DNA of 5,429 nucleotides from an uncultured Oscillospiraceae bacterium (GTDB lineage Bacteria > Bacillota > Clostridia > Oscillospirales > Oscillospiraceae), in the NCBI GenBank assembly GCA_934565615.1, contig CAKTIH010000133.1:1-5429 (forward strand). The letters are read 5' to 3'. Below, piece after piece: positions 5,317-5,429 of this stretch (position 1 is the first letter of the stretch; the number at the start of each line of letters is the position of its first letter). Below the pieces are notes generated by a model. It ran no database searches. It was not told where the DNA came from and saw only the letters and a program-made list of their open reading frames with translations. The position numbers were made by a program, and so were the translations under genes.

Positions 5317-5351
5317 AAAAACCGGGAGCATATCTTCTGCTCCCGGTTTTT
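5317..5351. terminator. Strong bidirectional intrinsic terminator
   Basis: A perfect 14-base inverted repeat, AAAAACCGGGAGCA at 5317-5330 and TGCTCCCGGTTTTT at 5338-5351, with a 7-base loop. The GC-rich core is flanked by five A on one side and five T on the other, so it can end transcription in both directions. It most likely closes a leftward gene lying beyond the right edge of the window, or a short rightward transcript from the 5227-5255 region, or both. The surrounding stretch 5113-5429 has no supported gene. Confidence 0.85.
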
Positions 5352-5361
5352 GGGCTGTAAA

Positions 5362-5407
5362 CTAAAAGTTGGGGTACCTGGGTAGCTCCGGGTGCTCCAA
5401 CTTTTAG
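5362..5407 (+). repeat. Long hairpin-forming element, 21 paired positions if read as plus-strand RNA
   Basis: The 46-base segment starts CTAAAAGTTGG and ends CCAACTTTTAG, a perfect 11-base terminal inverted repeat. Inward, every further position pairs as plus-strand RNA up to position 21, using four G-U pairs, leaving the four-base loop TAGC. The minus-strand RNA would have A-C mismatches at those four places. No run of T follows on the plus strand, so it is not a standard terminator in that direction. It could be a structured RNA, a dispersed palindromic repeat or the end of a mobile element; I do not recognise it. Confidence 0.6.
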
Positions 5408-5429
5408 CATGTTGAAAAAATAAGAGTAG

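Noticed and set aside
5136..5385. Two overlapping plus-strand frames of 63 and 74 codons in the right-hand gene-free stretch
   Set aside because: Both run through the operator and the perfect terminator hairpin, have no good ribosome site and give no protein-like sequence.
1..5429. CRISPR array, tRNA, rRNA or transposase gene
   Set aside because: No regularly spaced repeats, cloverleaf or transposase-like protein was seen on either strand.

Overview
The window holds most of one TRAP (tripartite ATP-independent periplasmic) transporter catabolic operon plus its regulator. All six complete genes and one gene cut by the left edge lie on the minus strand, so the region reads right to left. Strong purine-rich ribosome sites (AAGGAGG, GGAGGG, AGGAGA), a DctP that is a lipoprotein with an LAAC lipobox and a Thr/Ala/Pro linker, and moderately GC-rich coding sequence suggest an anaerobic Firmicute, most likely a gut-type Clostridia (Oscillospiraceae/Lachnospiraceae-like). 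This placement is inference; there is no rRNA or other marker in the window.

Layout, in transcription order. 5429-5113: a gene-free stretch with a long hairpin (5362-5407), a strong bidirectional intrinsic terminator (5317-5351), a palindromic operator (5227-5241) and a sigma70-type promoter for the regulator (5172-5200). 5112-4459: a GntR-family regulator with an FCD-type C-terminal domain. 4458-4324: the regulator's own terminator, then the main operon promoter, whose -10 element lies inside a second copy of the same 15-base operator. 4323-2956: a divergent transaldolase/fructose-6-phosphate-aldolase-like protein. 2954-2430: a VOC (glyoxalase/methylmalonyl-CoA-epimerase-like) protein. 2366-1287: the TRAP binding lipoprotein DctP. 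1274-1245: a perfect intercistronic stem-loop. 1222-668: the small membrane subunit DctQ. 653-303: a small single-domain cupin. 269-1: the first 89 codons of the large permease DctM, which continues beyond the window.

How it probably works together (inference): DctP captures a small organic acid or sugar acid outside the membrane and DctQM imports it with a cation gradient. The aldolase-like enzyme, the VOC protein and the cupin probably isomerise and cleave it. The FCD regulator represses the operon until a ligand, perhaps the substrate or an intermediate, releases it from the GTATAC-N-GTATAC sites. The substrate cannot be named from the sequence. The most notable points are the identical operators on the regulator and operon, the aldolase with a changed catalytic set, and the cupin gene placed between dctQ and dctM.
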